From: Fibrobacter sp.
GTDB taxonomy: Bacteria; Fibrobacterota; Fibrobacteria; Fibrobacterales; Fibrobacteraceae
DNA length: 64,000 bases
Direction of reading: 5' to 3'
NCBI GenBank assembly: GCA_016285835.1
Contig: JAEERM010000002.1
Location: 1 to 64,000 of the forward strand
Shown piece after piece: positions 63,838 through 64,000 of the stretch; positions within the stretch are counted from its first letter, which is position 1; each line of letters starts with the position of its first letter. A model generated the notes under the pieces. That model saw nothing but the letters and a program-made list of their open reading frames with translations. It ran no database searches and was not told where the DNA came from. Made by a program: the position numbers and the translations under genes.

Positions 63838-64000
63838 ATGAGACTCTGGGGTTACCATAAGCATTTCGAGCACCGGGCAATTAACCGGTGCATTTTTGGC
63901 GTTTTTACGCTCTGTGCACTTCTTGCATTCCCCGCTGCCGCCCAAGACATAAATAAAAAGGTCAACGATGTAGACGTTTTCCGTCCGGAGAAACGCGAGA
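63838..64000 (+). CDS. exported protein, 5' part only (runs off the window)
   Basis: An ATG at 63838 opens a frame without stops to the window end. The first 34 residues look like a signal peptide (basic start, IFGVFTLCALLAFPAAA core, cleavage near AQD), followed by INKKVNDVDVFRP. There is no ribosome site; TATATT lies eight bases upstream of the ATG. The gap 63705-63837 after tsaD holds only AT-rich sequence. No family can be named from 54 residues. Confidence 0.6.
   Translation, partial: MRLWGYHKHFEHRAINRCIFGVFTLCALLAFPAAAQDINKKVNDVDVFRPEKRE

Overview
The window looks like chromosome of a Fibrobacter-type bacterium (phylum Fibrobacterota). This is inferred from the combination of a polysaccharide locus, a very large type IV pilin/minor-pilin locus, Ser-rich lipoproteins and TATATT-like -10 boxes lying close to start codons. 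No rRNA or species marker is present, so the genus is an inference.

Region 1 (about 1-20.1 kb) makes and decorates a surface polysaccharide. It holds a phosphoglycerol-transferase-like membrane enzyme, the ATPase of a Wzm/Wzt exporter, two glycosyltransferases and an FkbM methyltransferase on the + strand. Facing them are four tandem paralogous GT4 glycosyltransferases and a GT32-like transferase on the - strand. An AbiEi/AbiEii toxin-antitoxin pair follows, beside the broken 5' end of a second GT32-like gene. Then come a DUF4143 ATPase, two uncharacterised envelope proteins, an acyltransferase-3 protein and a second phosphoglycerol-transferase-like enzyme. The DNA from about 2.8 to 11.3 kb is clearly AT-richer than its flanks, as is usual for exchangeable polysaccharide loci.

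Region 2 (about 20.2-54.7 kb) is a type IV pilus-like locus. Two divergent pilins come first. Three minor-pilin operons follow, all on the - strand, each ending in a giant protein of about 2,000-2,550 residues. Each giant starts with a PilX/GspK-like prepilin segment that lacks Glu5 and continues as one long secreted, Cys-rich, beta-rich adhesin-like body. The most complete operon reads fimU/gspH - pilV - pilW - giant; the others are pilV - pilW - giant and pilW - giant. The likely job is to build pili with very large tip adhesins, perhaps for attachment to plant fibre. Between the operons sit a two-lipoprotein operon, whose second gene has a dikinase-like domain order, and a set of Rpn/PD-(D/E)XK genes.

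The Rpn set is the most unusual part. Two full-length genes are accompanied by three stand-alone C-terminal ORFs. All five contain an in-frame internal ATG behind a Shine-Dalgarno-like sequence, and tails differ after near-identical cores. Duplicated units carry their own terminators, and one full-length gene lies between perfect 24-nt repeats. This fits the gene-within-gene toxin/antitoxin model known for Rpn proteins and suggests here a family of solo antitoxin-like cassettes.

Region 3 (about 54.9-64 kb) is housekeeping: a small exported protein, tRNA-Leu(UAA), recJ, holB, an envC-like gene, ftsX, a ybbR-like gene, tsaD and the start of one further exported protein.
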